Source: Rhodovulum sp.
Lineage (GTDB): Bacteria; Pseudomonadota; Alphaproteobacteria; Rhodobacterales; Rhodobacteraceae
Assembly: GCA_002706605.1 (NCBI GenBank)
Contig: PALT01000015.1
Location: 1 to 64,000 of the forward strand
Length of the DNA: 64,000 nucleotides
Reading direction: 5' to 3'
The notes below the pieces were generated by a model. It worked only from the letters and a program-made list of their open reading frames with translations, made no database searches and had not been told where the DNA came from. A program made the position numbers and the translations under genes. How positions within the stretch are numbered: the stretch's first letter is position 1; the number at the start of each line of letters is the position of its first letter. Positions 54,139-63,311 of this stretch are shown one piece after another.

Positions 54139-54175
54139 AAACCGCGGCGCCGTTACCGGTGTCGCGGTTTTTCTT
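54139..54175 (+). terminator. Rho-independent terminator after rplT
   Basis: AAACCGCG (54139-54146) pairs with CGCGGTTT (54163-54170), extended inward by five more pairs including two G-T wobbles, then TTCTTTG. It begins 27 bp after the rplT stop. Confidence 0.85.
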
Positions 54176-54256
54176 TGTTTGGGCCCCGCGCGCGGCTTGA
54201 ATCCTGATTGCCCTGTGATAGCAGAGAGCACAGCACGATAAATTGGAGCTCGCCCA

Positions 54257-55330
54257 ATGGATGACCTGAGGCAGAAATACATCGACGCCATCGCCAACGC
54301 CGCCGACGAGGGCGCGCTGGAACAGCTGCGCCTGCAGGCCGTCGGTAAAAAGGGCGAGATCAGCCTGAAGATGCGCGAGCTGGGCAAGATGACCCCCGAG
54401 GAACGTCAGGTGGCCGGTCCCGCCCTGAACGCGCTCAAGGACGAGATCAACAGCGCGCTTGCCGGTAAAAAGGCCGCGCTGGCCGATGCCGCGCTTGAGG
54501 AACGTCTGCGCGGGGAATGGCTGGACGTGACGCTGCCGGTGCGTCCGCGCCGTCAGGGCACGATCCACCCCGTCAGCCAAGTGACCGAAGAGGTCACCGC
54601 GATTTTCGCCGACATGGGTTTTGCCGTGGCCGAAGGCCCCCAGATCGAGAGCGATTGGTACAACTTTGACGCCCTGAACATCCCGCCTGAGCACCCCGCG
54701 CGCCAAGAACACGACACGTTCTTTATGCACCGCGCCGAGGGCGACAACCGCCCGCCGCATGTTCTGCGCACCCATACCTCGCCCGTGCAAATCCGCGCGA
54801 TGCAGGCCCAAGGCGCGCCGATCCGCGTGATTGCGCCCGGTCGTGTGTATCGCTGTGACTATGACCAGACGCACACGCCGATGTTCCATCAGGTCGAGGG
54901 CCTTGCCATCGACAAGGACATCTCGATGGCGAACCTGAAATGGGTGCTTGAGGAATTCTGCCGTGCGTTCTTCGAAATTGATGAGGTTGAGCTGCGTTTC
55001 CGTGCCAGCCACTTCCCCTTTACCGAACCTTCGGCCGAGGTCGATATCCGCTGTAGCTGGGACAATGGCACGCTGAAACTTGGCGAAGGCGATGATTGGT
55101 TGGAAATCCTTGGCTCGGGCATGGTCCACCCCAAGGTTCTGGCCGCCGGTGGCATCGATCCCAACGAATACCAAGGGTTCGCCTTTGGCGTCGGGATCGA
55201 CCGGATTGCCATGCTGAAATACGGCATCCCCGACCTGCGCGCCTTCTTTGACAGCGATCTACGCTGGCTGCGCCACTATGGCTTTGCCGCGCTGGACGTC
55301 CCCACATTGCACGCGGGTCTTAGCCGTTGA
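54257..55330 (+). CDS. pheS: Phenylalanyl-tRNA synthetase alpha subunit
   Basis: With PheT it forms the alpha2-beta2 enzyme charging tRNA-Phe. 357 residues: an N-terminal coiled-coil (about 1-85), then class II motifs with [10 protein letters not shown] (near 112), the DTFFMHR region (near 158), [14 protein letters not shown]-type motif 2 (here [10 protein letters not shown]) and motif 3 [15 protein letters not shown] (near 315). Unlike the common arrangement, pheT does not follow directly: an orphan gene and a depolymerase-like gene lie between. The pheS stop is overlapped by the orphan's TTG. Confidence 0.96.
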   Translation: MDDLRQKYIDAIANAADEGALEQLRLQAVGKKGEISLKMRELGKMTPEERQVAGPALNALKDEINSALAGKKAALADAALEERLRGEWLDVTLPVRPRRQGTIHPVSQVTEEVTAIFADMGFAVAEGPQIESDWYNFDALNIPPEHPARQEHDTFFMHRAEGDNRPPHVLRTHTSPVQIRAMQAQGAPIRVIAPGRVYRCDYDQTHTPMFHQVEGLAIDKDISMANLKWVLEEFCRAFFEIDEVELRFRASHFPFTEPSAEVDIRCSWDNGTLKLGEGDDWLEILGSGMVHPKVLAAGGIDPNEYQGFAFGVGIDRIAMLKYGIPDLRAFFDSDLRWLRHYGFAALDVPTLHAGLSR

Positions 55331-55902
55331 GTACATTCGTCGCCTTACTCGAAACTTTGGTTGCCGTATCGCAAATTGTTATGGCTGGGGCCGTAGCGTT
55401 TGGTGTTTGGGTTGCTTACAAGCAGCTCGGTGTGTGGCGATCTGAGCATATTTCGAAAAGGCGAGCTGAAATAGCAGAGCAGCTACTCACTGCCGCTTTA
55501 GATGTGCAAAGGGTGATTTCAAATGTACGTTCCCCTCTCGAGTTCATACCGCAGGACACTAAGAATAGCAGAGTAAGTATCATTAATATGAAGGCCGAAC
55601 GCCTGCAGAGCTATGCGGGAGATTTCGAGCGGCTGAGTTCGGCAAAGGTTCTCTACGAGGCATACAGCGGCGATGTCGATGTTGATGAAGCCGTAAATGA
55701 AATTTTCCGCGTACGCGCGGAAGTGGCTGCAGCATTGCAGACATTAATTCAATTGCCCGAAGGCACACCCTCCGATCACGTATTGAACCTGGACCGTAAA
55801 ATTTATGAAATGGGTGGGGAATACGACGAACTTAAACCGCGTGTGGTTTCCTCCATTCAGGTCCTTCGGGAAAAATTGTTGCCCGACATTCGGATGGCCT
55901 AA
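55327..55902 (+). CDS. Orphan membrane-anchored protein inserted between pheS and pheT
   Basis: 191 residues, starting at TTG 55327 that overlaps the pheS stop (TTGA). One membrane helix lies at about residues 8-30, followed by a mainly helical domain opening [19 protein letters not shown] recall many unrelated-looking orphan proteins with this shape (helix, then W-x6-KRRAE, then RSP) in genomic islands. Base composition is low (about 44% GC in the first 50 bases) against about 60% or more in the neighbours, with AT-ending codons, so it was probably acquired recently. No catalytic motif seen. Start is uncertain because TTG is the only early candidate. Confidence 0.75.
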   Translation: MSTFVALLETLVAVSQIVMAGAVAFGVWVAYKQLGVWRSEHISKRRAEIAEQLLTAALDVQRVISNVRSPLEFIPQDTKNSRVSIINMKAERLQSYAGDFERLSSAKVLYEAYSGDVDVDEAVNEIFRVRAEVAAALQTLIQLPEGTPSDHVLNLDRKIYEMGGEYDELKPRVVSSIQVLREKLLPDIRMA

Positions 55903-55959
55903 TTTTCTTCTAACACCCTTGTGACGCACAGGTGAATTTGCGCGCGGTATGGTTTGCGC

Positions 55960-56766
55960 ATGAAACGGATTCTGATCTCTTTTGCGCTGGCCCTTGGCCT
56001 ATCTGCCCCGATGGCGATGGCGGAAAACGCTTGTACCGGTGAAACGCCCTGTACCATTGGGGACCGGTCCTATCACGTCCTGCCGCCCGATGATTGGGAC
56101 GGGCACAGTCCCCTGCCGGTTTTGATGCATTTCCATGGTTGGGGTCGCACGGGTCTGCATGTCACGCGCAATGGTCGTGTGGCGGGGGCGACGCGGCGGC
56201 GTGGGGTGTTGTTGGTCGCGCCCAATGGTCTGCGCAATAGCTGGTCTTTCTGGGACGACGGCGACACGCGGGATGTCCAATTCGCCCGCGCGGTTCTGGA
56301 GGACGTGGCCAAACATTACCCCATTCAGGACGGCGCGGTGTTTGTGGGCGGCTATTCCTTCGGTTCGGCTATGGCGTGGCGGTTTGCCTGCGAGGCGGGC
56401 AATGACGTGGACGCGTTGTTGGGGATTTCCGGCACCCTTTTTGGCGAAAGCCACTGTCGCCAAGCCCCGCGCGAGGTGCGCCATGTGCACGGCACCGCCG
56501 ATACGGTGATGGATTTCCCGTTCGGCCCCGGTGGCGACACGACCTATCCGGTGGCCCTGTGGCGCGATGAATACCGATGCACCACCGGCACGCGCGTGCC
56601 CGACTGGCAACAGGTCGATTTCCTGACGTTTCAAAGGACAGAATGGCAGAGCTGTCAAACCGGCAAGGTGACGCTGGACATCCACCCCGGCGGGCATTTC
56701 ATCCCGCACGGTTGGGTGGCGCGGCAGTTGGATGAGCTGCTCAATAGGCCGTTCAGTTACCCCTAA
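55960..56766 (+). CDS. Secreted alpha/beta-hydrolase, polyhydroxybutyrate-depolymerase-like (LpqC family)
   Basis: 268 residues from the ATG at 55960. A signal peptide (1-21, ending MAMAEN) precedes an esterase D/PHB-depolymerase-like domain: LMHFHGWGRTG (oxyanion region, near 50), GGYSFGSAMAW with the nucleophile Ser (near 128), an Asp near HGTADTVMD (185) and His in IHPGGHFIP (near 247). It is the usual neighbour of pheT in related genomes, as I recall. Substrate is unknown: intracellular PHB is unlikely for an exported protein, so extracellular esters or polyesters fit better. Confidence 0.85.
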   Translation: MKRILISFALALGLSAPMAMAENACTGETPCTIGDRSYHVLPPDDWDGHSPLPVLMHFHGWGRTGLHVTRNGRVAGATRRRGVLLVAPNGLRNSWSFWDDGDTRDVQFARAVLEDVAKHYPIQDGAVFVGGYSFGSAMAWRFACEAGNDVDALLGISGTLFGESHCRQAPREVRHVHGTADTVMDFPFGPGGDTTYPVALWRDEYRCTTGTRVPDWQQVDFLTFQRTEWQSCQTGKVTLDIHPGGHFIPHGWVARQLDELLNRPFSYP

Positions 56767-56837
56767 GCCTTGCGTCCAGCGCAAATCTTTGCCATTGCCT
56801 GCGGCAACCCATTTGTACTGACCAAAGGCCGATCGTT

Positions 56838-59237
56838 ATGAAATTCACCCTGTCGTGGCTGAAAGATCACCTGGACACCGACGCCTCGCTTGACGAGATC
56901 CTTTATGCCCTGACCGATCTGGGGCTTGAGGTTGAGGGCGTCGAAAACCCGGCCGAAAAGCTGCGCGATTTCCAGATCGCCAAAATCGCCGAGGCCGAAC
57001 AGCATCCCGACGCGGACAAGCTGCGTGTGTGCAAGGTGCAAACCGCCGAAGGTGAGACCCAGATCGTCTGTGGCGCCCCCAACGCGCGCGCCGGTATCAC
57101 CGTCGTTCTGGCCAAGCCCGGCACCTATATTCCGGGTCTGGATATCACGATTTCCGTCGGCAAAATCCGCGGCGTTGAATCCTTTGGCATGATGGCGTCC
57201 GAGAAAGAGCTGGAACTGTCGGACGAACATAACGGCATCATCGAACTGCCCGAGGGCGAAGTGGGGCAGAGCTTTGCCGATTGGCTGGCTCAGCACGATC
57301 CGGCCAAGGTCGATCCGGTGATCGAAATCGCCATCACCCCGAACCGTCCCGATGCGCTGGGCGTGCGCGGAGTGGCGCGTGATCTGGCCGCGCGCGGTCT
57401 GGGCACGCTCAAGGCTCGCGATGCCGATCCGATCCCCGGCACCTTCCCCTGTCCGATCTCGGTCACGATTGATGCCGACACGCAAGAGCGCGCTGCGCCC
57501 GTGTTCTATGGCCGCGTGATCCGTGGTGTGAAAAACGGCCCCAGCCCCAAGTGGCTGCAGGATGCGTTGAACGCGATTGGTTTGCGCCCGATTTCGACTC
57601 TGGTCGATATCACGAACTTCTTCACCTATGACAACAACCGCCCCCTGCACGTGTTCGACGCGGACAAGGTTGCGGGCGGTCTGCGTGTCCATGCGGCCAA
57701 GGGCGGCGAGACCTTCCTTGCGCTGGATGAAAAGGAATACACGCTTGAACCCGGTATGACCGCGATCTCTGACGACAATGGCGTCGAGAGCCTTGCCGGT
57801 ATCATGGGCGGGCTTGAGAGCGGCTGTACCGAAGAAACCGTGAACGTGTTCCTTGAGGCCGCGTTCTTTGACCCGATCCGCACCGCGACCACCGGTCGGG
57901 CGCTGAAAATCAACTCGGACGCGCGGTACCGGTTTGAACGTGGCATCGACGCCGCGTGGACCGAAACCGGTCTGCAGCATGCAACCCGCATGATCCTTGA
58001 TCTCTGCGGTGGTGAGGCGTCCGAGGTTGTCGTCGCTGGTGCGGTTCCCGATTTCTCGCGCGCGTACAAGCTGGACACCGACCGTGTGCAGTCGTTGGTC
58101 GGTATGGACATCCCCGCCGAGCAACAGCGCGCAACGCTAAGCGCGCTGGGCTTTACCCTCGACGGGGATATGGCGCATGTGCCGTCGTGGCGTCCCGATA
58201 TTCTGGGTGAGGCTGATCTGGTCGAAGAGGTCGCGCGTATCGCGTCTCTGACCAAGCTGGAGGGCAAGCCCCTGAAACGCTCGCAGGATGGTGTGCCGCG
58301 TGCGATCCTGACCCCGATGCAGCAACGCGAGCGCACTGCGCGCCGCACCATTGCTGCGCTCGGCTATAATGAATGCGTGACCTATTCCTTCGTCGATCAG
58401 GCCTCTGCGGCCCTGTTTGGCGGAGGGGATGACGCGACTATGCTGGAAAACCCGATCTCCAGCGAGATGAGCCATATGCGCCCCTCGCTGTTGCCGGGGC
58501 TGTTGCAGGCCGCCGCGCGCAACCAAGCCCGCGGGTTCTCCGATCTGGCCTTGTTTGAGGTCGGTCCGGCGTTCCACGGGGCCGAGCCCGAGGAACAGCA
58601 TCTGGTCGCCGCCGGTCTGTTGGTCGGTCATTCGGGACCCAAGGACGTGCATGGCGCGCGCCGCGCGGTCGATGTCTATGACGCCAAGGCCGACGCCGAG
58701 GCCGTTCTGGCCGCCATCGGCGCCCCCGCCAAGGTGCAAATCCTGCGCGACACGCCCGATTACCTGCACCCCGGTCGTTCGGGCAAAATGTGCCTCGGCC
58801 CGAAAAAGGTCATGGCCGTCTTTGGTGAGGTCCACCCCAAGGTTCTGGCGGAAATGGACGTCAAAGGTCCCGCCGTCACCTTTGCGGTCTACCTGCAAGA
58901 GCCGCCGCTGCCGCGCAACAAAACCACCTCGCGCGGGTCGATGGTCATCAGCGATCTGCAGGCGGTCGAACGTGACTTTGCCTTTGTGCTGGACGCCGAT
59001 GTTGAGGCCCTGACGGTGGTGAACGCCGCTGCCGGTGCCGATAAGGCCCTGATCGAAGAGGTTCGCGTGTTCGACGAATTCATCGGCGGCAGCCTTGGCG
59101 AAGGTAAGAAATCGCTGGCGATTTCGGTGCGTCTGCAACCCACGGACAAGACCCTGACCGAAAAGGACATTGAGGCGGTTGCCGAAAAGATCGTCCAAAA
59201 GGTCACAAAGGCCACGGGCGGCACCCTGCGCGGTTAA
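56838..59237 (+). CDS. pheT: Phenylalanyl-tRNA synthetase beta subunit
   Basis: 799 residues with the standard layout: N-terminal tRNA-binding domain (about 38-150, CGAPNARAG near 80), B3/B4 editing and B5 domains, PheT core with MSHMRPSLLPGLLQAAARNQ-type motif (near 535, cut here), and C-terminal FDX-ACB anticodon-binding domain (about 705-799). Start ATG at 56838 (MKFTLSWLKDHLD) is standard. It pairs with PheS at 54257-55330 although two genes separate them. Followed by a rho-independent terminator. Confidence 0.97.
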   Translation: MKFTLSWLKDHLDTDASLDEILYALTDLGLEVEGVENPAEKLRDFQIAKIAEAEQHPDADKLRVCKVQTAEGETQIVCGAPNARAGITVVLAKPGTYIPGLDITISVGKIRGVESFGMMASEKELELSDEHNGIIELPEGEVGQSFADWLAQHDPAKVDPVIEIAITPNRPDALGVRGVARDLAARGLGTLKARDADPIPGTFPCPISVTIDADTQERAAPVFYGRVIRGVKNGPSPKWLQDALNAIGLRPISTLVDITNFFTYDNNRPLHVFDADKVAGGLRVHAAKGGETFLALDEKEYTLEPGMTAISDDNGVESLAGIMGGLESGCTEETVNVFLEAAFFDPIRTATTGRALKINSDARYRFERGIDAAWTETGLQHATRMILDLCGGEASEVVVAGAVPDFSRAYKLDTDRVQSLVGMDIPAEQQRATLSALGFTLDGDMAHVPSWRPDILGEADLVEEVARIASLTKLEGKPLKRSQDGVPRAILTPMQQRERTARRTIAALGYNECVTYSFVDQASAALFGGGDDATMLENPISSEMSHMRPSLLPGLLQAAARNQARGFSDLALFEVGPAFHGAEPEEQHLVAAGLLVGHSGPKDVHGARRAVDVYDAKADAEAVLAAIGAPAKVQILRDTPDYLHPGRSGKMCLGPKKVMAVFGEVHPKVLAEMDVKGPAVTFAVYLQEPPLPRNKTTSRGSMVISDLQAVERDFAFVLDADVEALTVVNAAAGADKALIEEVRVFDEFIGGSLGEGKKSLAISVRLQPTDKTLTEKDIEAVAEKIVQKVTKATGGTLRG

Positions 59238-59260
59238 GCCATGCCAACATATTCGGAAAC

Positions 59261-59285
59261 GGGCGGCCCTTGGGTCGCCCTTTTT
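59261..59285 (+). terminator. Rho-independent terminator after pheT
   Basis: GGGCGGCCC (59261-59269) pairs with GGGTCGCCC (59272-59280), one G-T wobble; the innermost pairs open to give a usable loop. TTTTT follows (59281-59285). It lies 24 bp past the pheT stop. Confidence 0.85.
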
Positions 59286-59403
59286 CGTGGCGCGTGCCCC
59301 TGAATTTTCCCCGCTTACGTGAACGTCACCCGTGATAGTTTGGGCCATCTGGCGGGACTGGGACCCTGCCGGTTTAGGGAACTTGGGAACATAGGGGGCA
59401 ACC

Positions 59404-59844
59404 ATGCTCAAGGAATTCAAGGCGTTCATCGCCAAGGGCAACGTCATGGATATGGCGGTTGGTATTATCGTTGGTGCGGCCTTTACGGCCATTGTGAAAT
59501 CCATGGTGGATGACCTGATCAACCCGATCATCGGTCTGATCATTGGCGGTATCGATTTCTCGAACCTGTTTGTGGTTCTGAAGGGCGAGGGCGATTACGC
59601 CTCTTTGACCGAAGCACGTGAGGCCGGCGCGGCGGTGTTCGCCTATGGCTCGTTCGTGATGGCCGTGATCAACTTCCTGATCATCGCTTTTGTTGTGTTC
59701 ATGCTGGTGCGTTATGTGAACAAGGTCAAAGACGCCGCCACCAAAAAGGAAGAAGAGGCCGCTCCGGCACCCGAGGCCCCCAAGGGCCCCAGCCAAGAGG
59801 ATCTTCTGGCCGAAATCCGCGATCTGCTGGCCAAACAGGCCTGA
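59404..59844 (+). CDS. mscL: Large-conductance mechanosensitive channel MscL
   Basis: Tension-gated pore that releases solutes on osmotic down-shock. 146 residues: [19 protein letters not shown] amphipathic start, TM1 with [16 protein letters not shown] (about 18-45), a periplasmic loop, TM2 (about 78-100, [16 protein letters not shown]) and a cytoplasmic C-terminal helix rich in Glu and Lys with a proline/alanine linker. The tail [13 protein letters not shown] is typical of alphaproteobacterial MscL. Start ATG at 59404, after GGGG at 59395-59398. Confidence 0.95.
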   Translation: MLKEFKAFIAKGNVMDMAVGIIVGAAFTAIVKSMVDDLINPIIGLIIGGIDFSNLFVVLKGEGDYASLTEAREAGAAVFAYGSFVMAVINFLIIAFVVFMLVRYVNKVKDAATKKEEEAAPAPEAPKGPSQEDLLAEIRDLLAKQA

Positions 59845-59862
59845 GCCGGTCAATTAAAATGA

Positions 59863-59888
59863 AAACGGGGGCCATGGGGCCCCCGTTT
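59863..59888. terminator. Bidirectional terminator between mscL and msrQ-like gene
   Basis: AAACGGGGGCC (59863-59873) and GGCCCCCGTTT (59878-59888) form a perfect 11-bp stem with loop ATGG, flanked by A- and T-rich bases on both sides. It lies 19 bp past mscL and 5 bp past the convergent gene's stop. Confidence 0.88.
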
Positions 59889-59892
59889 GCGT

Positions 59893-60507
59893 TTATGCGT
59901 GGGCCTGGGCCCGCGCGCGGCGCCGTGAGTAGATGTGCCAAATACGCCAGATGCTGAGCAGGATCAGCGGAGAGAACTGCACGATCGCGGGGAGCGGCTC
60001 ATGCCATCCATGCAGGGCCGCCCAATGCAGGAACGTCAGAACGGCGGCGGCATAGGTCCAGCGTTGGAGCGCCTTCCATCCTGTGCCCATCTTGCGCACG
60101 AAATAGTCCGCCGAGGTCACCGCCAGCGGGATAAAGATCGCGAACGCAATCCACCCGGTCAGCATGTCAAAATGCGTCGCCTGTTCCAGAATGCGGGCAA
60201 TATCTGCGCGGTCGATCAGGTAGAGAACCGTGTGGAACGCCGCATAGAAAAACGCGGCCACCCCGAAATAGCGCCGGTTCTTGCGCAACCACCGCGGCCC
60301 GCGCCATGTCTTCAGCAGCAGACAGATCGGTGTCGCGATCATCGCCACAATCAGGAACCGCGCGGCGAATTCACCGGTCGGATGCTCCAGAATGTGCAAA
60401 ATGCGCGGGTTGGTCGAGGTCAGGGCCTGATAAACAAAGCTGACTGCGGGCAGGGCAAGCACCGCCCACAGCCAATAGGGATCCAATTTTTTCAACATAA
60501 CGGACAT
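59893..60507 (-). CDS. msrQ: MsrQ-like ferric-reductase-type membrane protein
   Basis: 204 residues with six membrane helices and His residues in the ferric-reductase-like core (AAFHTVLY near 86 and LHWAALHGWHE near 155) that would bind b-type haem. MsrQ normally passes electrons to the periplasmic methionine sulfoxide reductase MsrP, usually encoded upstream in an operon; here the upstream gene is ald and no msrP is seen. The start may be ATG 60507 (MSVMLKK) or 60498. Family call is good, coupling to MsrP is inferred. Confidence 0.85.
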   Translation of the reverse strand: MSVMLKKLDPYWLWAVLALPAVSFVYQALTSTNPRILHILEHPTGEFAARFLIVAMIATPICLLLKTWRGPRWLRKNRRYFGVAAFFYAAFHTVLYLIDRADIARILEQATHFDMLTGWIAFAIFIPLAVTSADYFVRKMGTGWKALQRWTYAAAVLTFLHWAALHGWHEPLPAIVQFSPLILLSIWRIWHIYSRRRARAQAHA

Positions 60508-60563
60508 CCACAATCTGGTTTGGTTCCCGTTATACGTGCCAGCGTGGATTTTCCGTCGTCACA

Positions 60564-61682
60564 TTATGCGGCGATTGCGTTTTCCGGTGACAAAGCATCC
60601 AGCCCAAGCGCCTGACCCACCGCCAGATTGGTCAACCGCCCGTCATGGACGTTCAGACCGGCCATCAGACCCGGATCGGCGCGGCACGCGGCCTGCCATC
60701 CCAGATCGGCCAGCGCGACCACATAGGGCAGCGTCGCGTTCCCAAGCGCAAGCGTTGACGTCCGCGCCACGGCACCAGGCATATTGGCGACGCAATAATG
60801 CATGATGCCATCGACCTCATAAATCGGGTCCTGATGCGTTGTGGCGCGCGAGGTCTCAAAGCACCCGCCTTGGTCAATCGCCACATCGACGATGGCCGCA
60901 CCGGGTTTCATGTCGCCCAGTTGCGCGCGGGTGACCAGTTTCGGGGCCGCCGCACCGGGGATCAGGACCGCACCGATGACCATATCCGCCTGCGCAACCA
61001 ATTCGGCCGTCACAGCGGTTGACGCATAATGCGTGCGCATCTGACCGGCGAACACATCGTCCAGATAGCGCAGACGCGGCAGAGATCGGTCAAGGATATG
61101 CACCTCGGCCCCCATACCGGTGGCAACACGCGCGGCGTTGGTGCCGACGACCCCGCCACCGATCACCACGACCTTGGCTGGCGCAACGCCGGGCACACCG
61201 CCCATCAACACACCGCGTCCGCCATTGGCCTTTTGCAACGTCCATGCCCCCACCTGCGGGGCCAGACGACCGGCGACTTCGGACATAGGCGCCAACAGGG
61301 GCAGGGCACCGGTGCGGTCCGTCACGGTTTCATAGGCAATGGCGGTCGCACCACTGGCCAGCAAATCGCGGGTTTGATCAGGGTCGGGCGCAAGGTGCAG
61401 ATAGGTGAACAGCAGTTGGCCGGGGCGCAGCATCGCGCGCTCGACCGCTTGGGGTTCCTTGACCTTGACGATCATATCGGCCTGTTCGAACACGTCCTTG
61501 GCCGTGTCGACAAGGCTCGCACCGGCGGCGTGGTATTCGGGATCGCCGAACCCCGCGCCCGCACCGGCGCCGGTTTCGATCACAACACCATGGCCATGGG
61601 CGACCAGTTCGGCCACGGCGGTCGGGGTCAGGCCGACGCGGAATTCCTGCGGCTTGATCTCTTTGGGACATCCAATTTTCAT
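60564..61682 (-). CDS. ald: Alanine dehydrogenase
   Basis: NAD-dependent oxidative deamination of L-alanine to pyruvate and ammonia (or the reverse). 372 residues from the ATG at 61682 with GGGAGGAA upstream. MKIGCPKEIKPQEFRVGLTP at the N-terminus (trimmed to 20), VKVKEP with the substrate-binding Lys (near 75), FTYLHLAPD with the catalytic His (near 96), Rossmann GGGVVGTNAARVATGMGA (near 175), and PGAVARTSTLALGNATLPYV (near 300). Divergent Lrp-type gene at 61812 is the likely regulator, as in other alanine-catabolic loci. Confidence 0.95.
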   Translation of the reverse strand: MKIGCPKEIKPQEFRVGLTPTAVAELVAHGHGVVIETGAGAGAGFGDPEYHAAGASLVDTAKDVFEQADMIVKVKEPQAVERAMLRPGQLLFTYLHLAPDPDQTRDLLASGATAIAYETVTDRTGALPLLAPMSEVAGRLAPQVGAWTLQKANGGRGVLMGGVPGVAPAKVVVIGGGVVGTNAARVATGMGAEVHILDRSLPRLRYLDDVFAGQMRTHYASTAVTAELVAQADMVIGAVLIPGAAAPKLVTRAQLGDMKPGAAIVDVAIDQGGCFETSRATTHQDPIYEVDGIMHYCVANMPGAVARTSTLALGNATLPYVVALADLGWQAACRADPGLMAGLNVHDGRLTNLAVGQALGLDALSPENAIAA

Positions 61683-61811
61683 GCGTTCCTCCCTTAGCTG
61701 CCTCAAGTCTACGCCGATCACCGGAAATTTCTGTGCGATCTGAGGCGCGCAACTGGCGCATGGCCGAAGATCATGTCAAAGTTGGTGGAAACCTTCGAAG
61801 GATCTTCGATC

Positions 61812-62273
61812 ATGGCCGATCTCGACGACATGGATATCCGTATCCTGAACAACCTCCAACGGCGCGGACGCATGTCGAACGCCGAACTGGCCGAGCGCGT
61901 GCACCTGTCCCAATCGGCCTGTCATCGGCGGGTCCAGCGGTTAGAGGCCGACGGCTATATCCGCGACTATGTCGCCCTGCTGAACGCGCGGCAGGTCGGG
62001 CGCTCTACCACGGTGTTTGTGGAAATCACCCTGTCCGGTCAGGCCGATGAGGTGCTTGAGGCGTTTGAAACCGCCGTTGCGCGCATTCCCGATGTGTTGG
62101 AGTGCCATCTGATGGCGGGCAGTTTCGATTACCTGTTGAAGATCGTCGCGCGCGATAGCGAGGATTTCGCGCGCATCCATCGCCAATACCTGACCCGACT
62201 GCCGGGCGTGGCGCAGATGCATTCCAGTTTCGCCCTGAAGACCGTGTTTAAAACCACGGCCCTGCCGATCTAA
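61812..62273 (+). CDS. Lrp/AsnC-family regulator, probable AldR
   Basis: 153 residues from the ATG at 61812; an in-frame ATG at 61773 would add 13 residues, but AAGGA precedes the shorter start. The N-terminal helix-turn-helix reads MADLDDMDIRILNNLQRRGR then MSNAELAERVHLSQSACHRR; the C-terminal RAM domain starts near 70 (VFVEITLSG) with LECHLMAGSFDYLLKI near 102. Such regulators sense an amino acid, here probably alanine, and activate ald. It is divergent from ald and its leader has palindromes. Confidence 0.9.
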   Translation: MADLDDMDIRILNNLQRRGRMSNAELAERVHLSQSACHRRVQRLEADGYIRDYVALLNARQVGRSTTVFVEITLSGQADEVLEAFETAVARIPDVLECHLMAGSFDYLLKIVARDSEDFARIHRQYLTRLPGVAQMHSSFALKTVFKTTALPI

Positions 62274-62310
62274 CCGCGCCAAAAAGAATCGGTGCCCTAA
62301 AAACAACAAA

Positions 62311-62333
62311 CCCCCGGGGCATGGCCGCGGGGG
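62311..62333 (-). terminator. Hairpin terminator after rpsU
   Basis: CCCCCGGGGC (62311-62320) and GCCGCGGGGG (62324-62333) pair with one mismatch and a 3-base loop. On the minus strand it is followed by TTTGTTGTTTTT (62310-62299), 43 bp past the rpsU stop. It also lies past the Lrp gene's stop on the plus strand, but with no plus-strand T-tract. Confidence 0.7.
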
Positions 62334-62376
62334 TCGTCGCACTGGGGCCCAAGGACCCCGGTTCGCCTGTCAGATC

Positions 62377-62583
62377 TTAGAGAAGACCTTCGCGCTGAGC
62401 CTTTTTACGGGCCAGTTTACGGGCGCGGCGGACAGCTTCTGCTTTCTCACGAGCTTTCTTTTCCGACGGCTTTTCAAAATGCTGACGGAGTTTCATCTCA
62501 CGGAAAACACCCTCACGCTGAAGTTTTTTCTTCAGGGCGCGGAGGGCCTGATCGACGTTGTTATCGCGAACGCTAACCTGCAT
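62377..62583 (-). CDS. rpsU: 30S ribosomal protein S21
   Basis: 68 residues, basic, with the S21 core [20 protein letters not shown] at the N-terminus and [22 protein letters not shown] after it. The Arg/Lys-rich tail is longer than in E. coli, as usual in alphaproteobacteria. S21 binds near the 3' end of 16S rRNA and aids initiation. ATG at 62583. Upstream, 62584-62855 contains its promoter and that of the usp gene; no further gene is seen there. Confidence 0.96.
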   Translation of the reverse strand: MQVSVRDNNVDQALRALKKKLQREGVFREMKLRQHFEKPSEKKAREKAEAVRRARKLARKKAQREGLL

Positions 62584-62855
62584 GTGGTTTTCACCACCTT
62601 TCTAGTTTGGAGTTGCAGTAAAAGTGCAGGAAGCCGCCGTATAGCAAAGCCTCGGCAACTTGTCTACAGGCGCGGTAAAGGGCGTAAATTGGCCAAATTG
62701 CGCCGCATGTGTTACCTCAGTCCCACGTCAGCATCGCTAGTTTTTTTAGATATTGCGACATTCTGATGCCCATTGCAGGCCAGAGCGCCGCAATGTCCAA
62801 CCGGAAACCCGGAAACTTGTGTGGGATGTAACCCATACGAGCAACAGGAGGGAAC

Positions 62856-63272
62856 ATGTTTACAAAAATACTGGTGCCAGTCGATCTGGCCCATGCCGAG
62901 AAAATGGACAAGGCGGTGCGTGTCGCATCCAGCCTCGCCCAGACCTACGGCGCTGCTCTGTGCTTTGTCGGAGTGAGCAGCGACGCCCCCACATCGGTGG
63001 CGCATACCCCCGATGAGTTCGCCCAGAAACTGTCGGCCTTTGCCGCAGACAAGGGTGCCGCCTATGGCATCGCCGCCGTTAGTGAGGCGGTCATCGTCAA
63101 CGACCCAGCGGTCGAGTTGAACCACGCGCTGGACAAGACGATCGACGGTGTCGGTGCCGATCTGGTGGTGATGGCAACGCACCTGCCAGGTGTGAGCGAT
63201 TACATCTGGGCGGGTCACGGGGCGCATGTCGCCGCACATAGCAAGGCTTCGGTCTTTTTGGTGCGTGACTAA
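62856..63272 (+). CDS. Universal stress protein (UspA family)
   Basis: 138 residues with the Usp fold: FTKILVPVDLAHAEKMDKAV at the N-terminus (residues 2-21 region) and the nucleotide-binding tail GHGAHVAAHSKASVFLVR, where the usual G-x2-G-x9-G(S/T) motif is only partly kept. AGGAGGGA lies 4-11 bp before the ATG. It sits 39 bp upstream of a BCCT carrier gene, a pairing seen with other Usp-transporter genes, suggesting regulation of transport in response to stress or adenine nucleotides. Confidence 0.9.
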   Translation: MFTKILVPVDLAHAEKMDKAVRVASSLAQTYGAALCFVGVSSDAPTSVAHTPDEFAQKLSAFAADKGAAYGIAAVSEAVIVNDPAVELNHALDKTIDGVGADLVVMATHLPGVSDYIWAGHGAHVAAHSKASVFLVRD

Positions 63273-63311
63273 GGCCTCTGCAAAGAAATAGATGGGAGAA
63301 AGGAGGCCGTA

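Noticed and set aside
55327-56766. Insertion of a mobile element between pheS and pheT
   Set aside because: No transposase, terminal inverted repeats or target duplications are seen; only the first gene looks foreign by composition.
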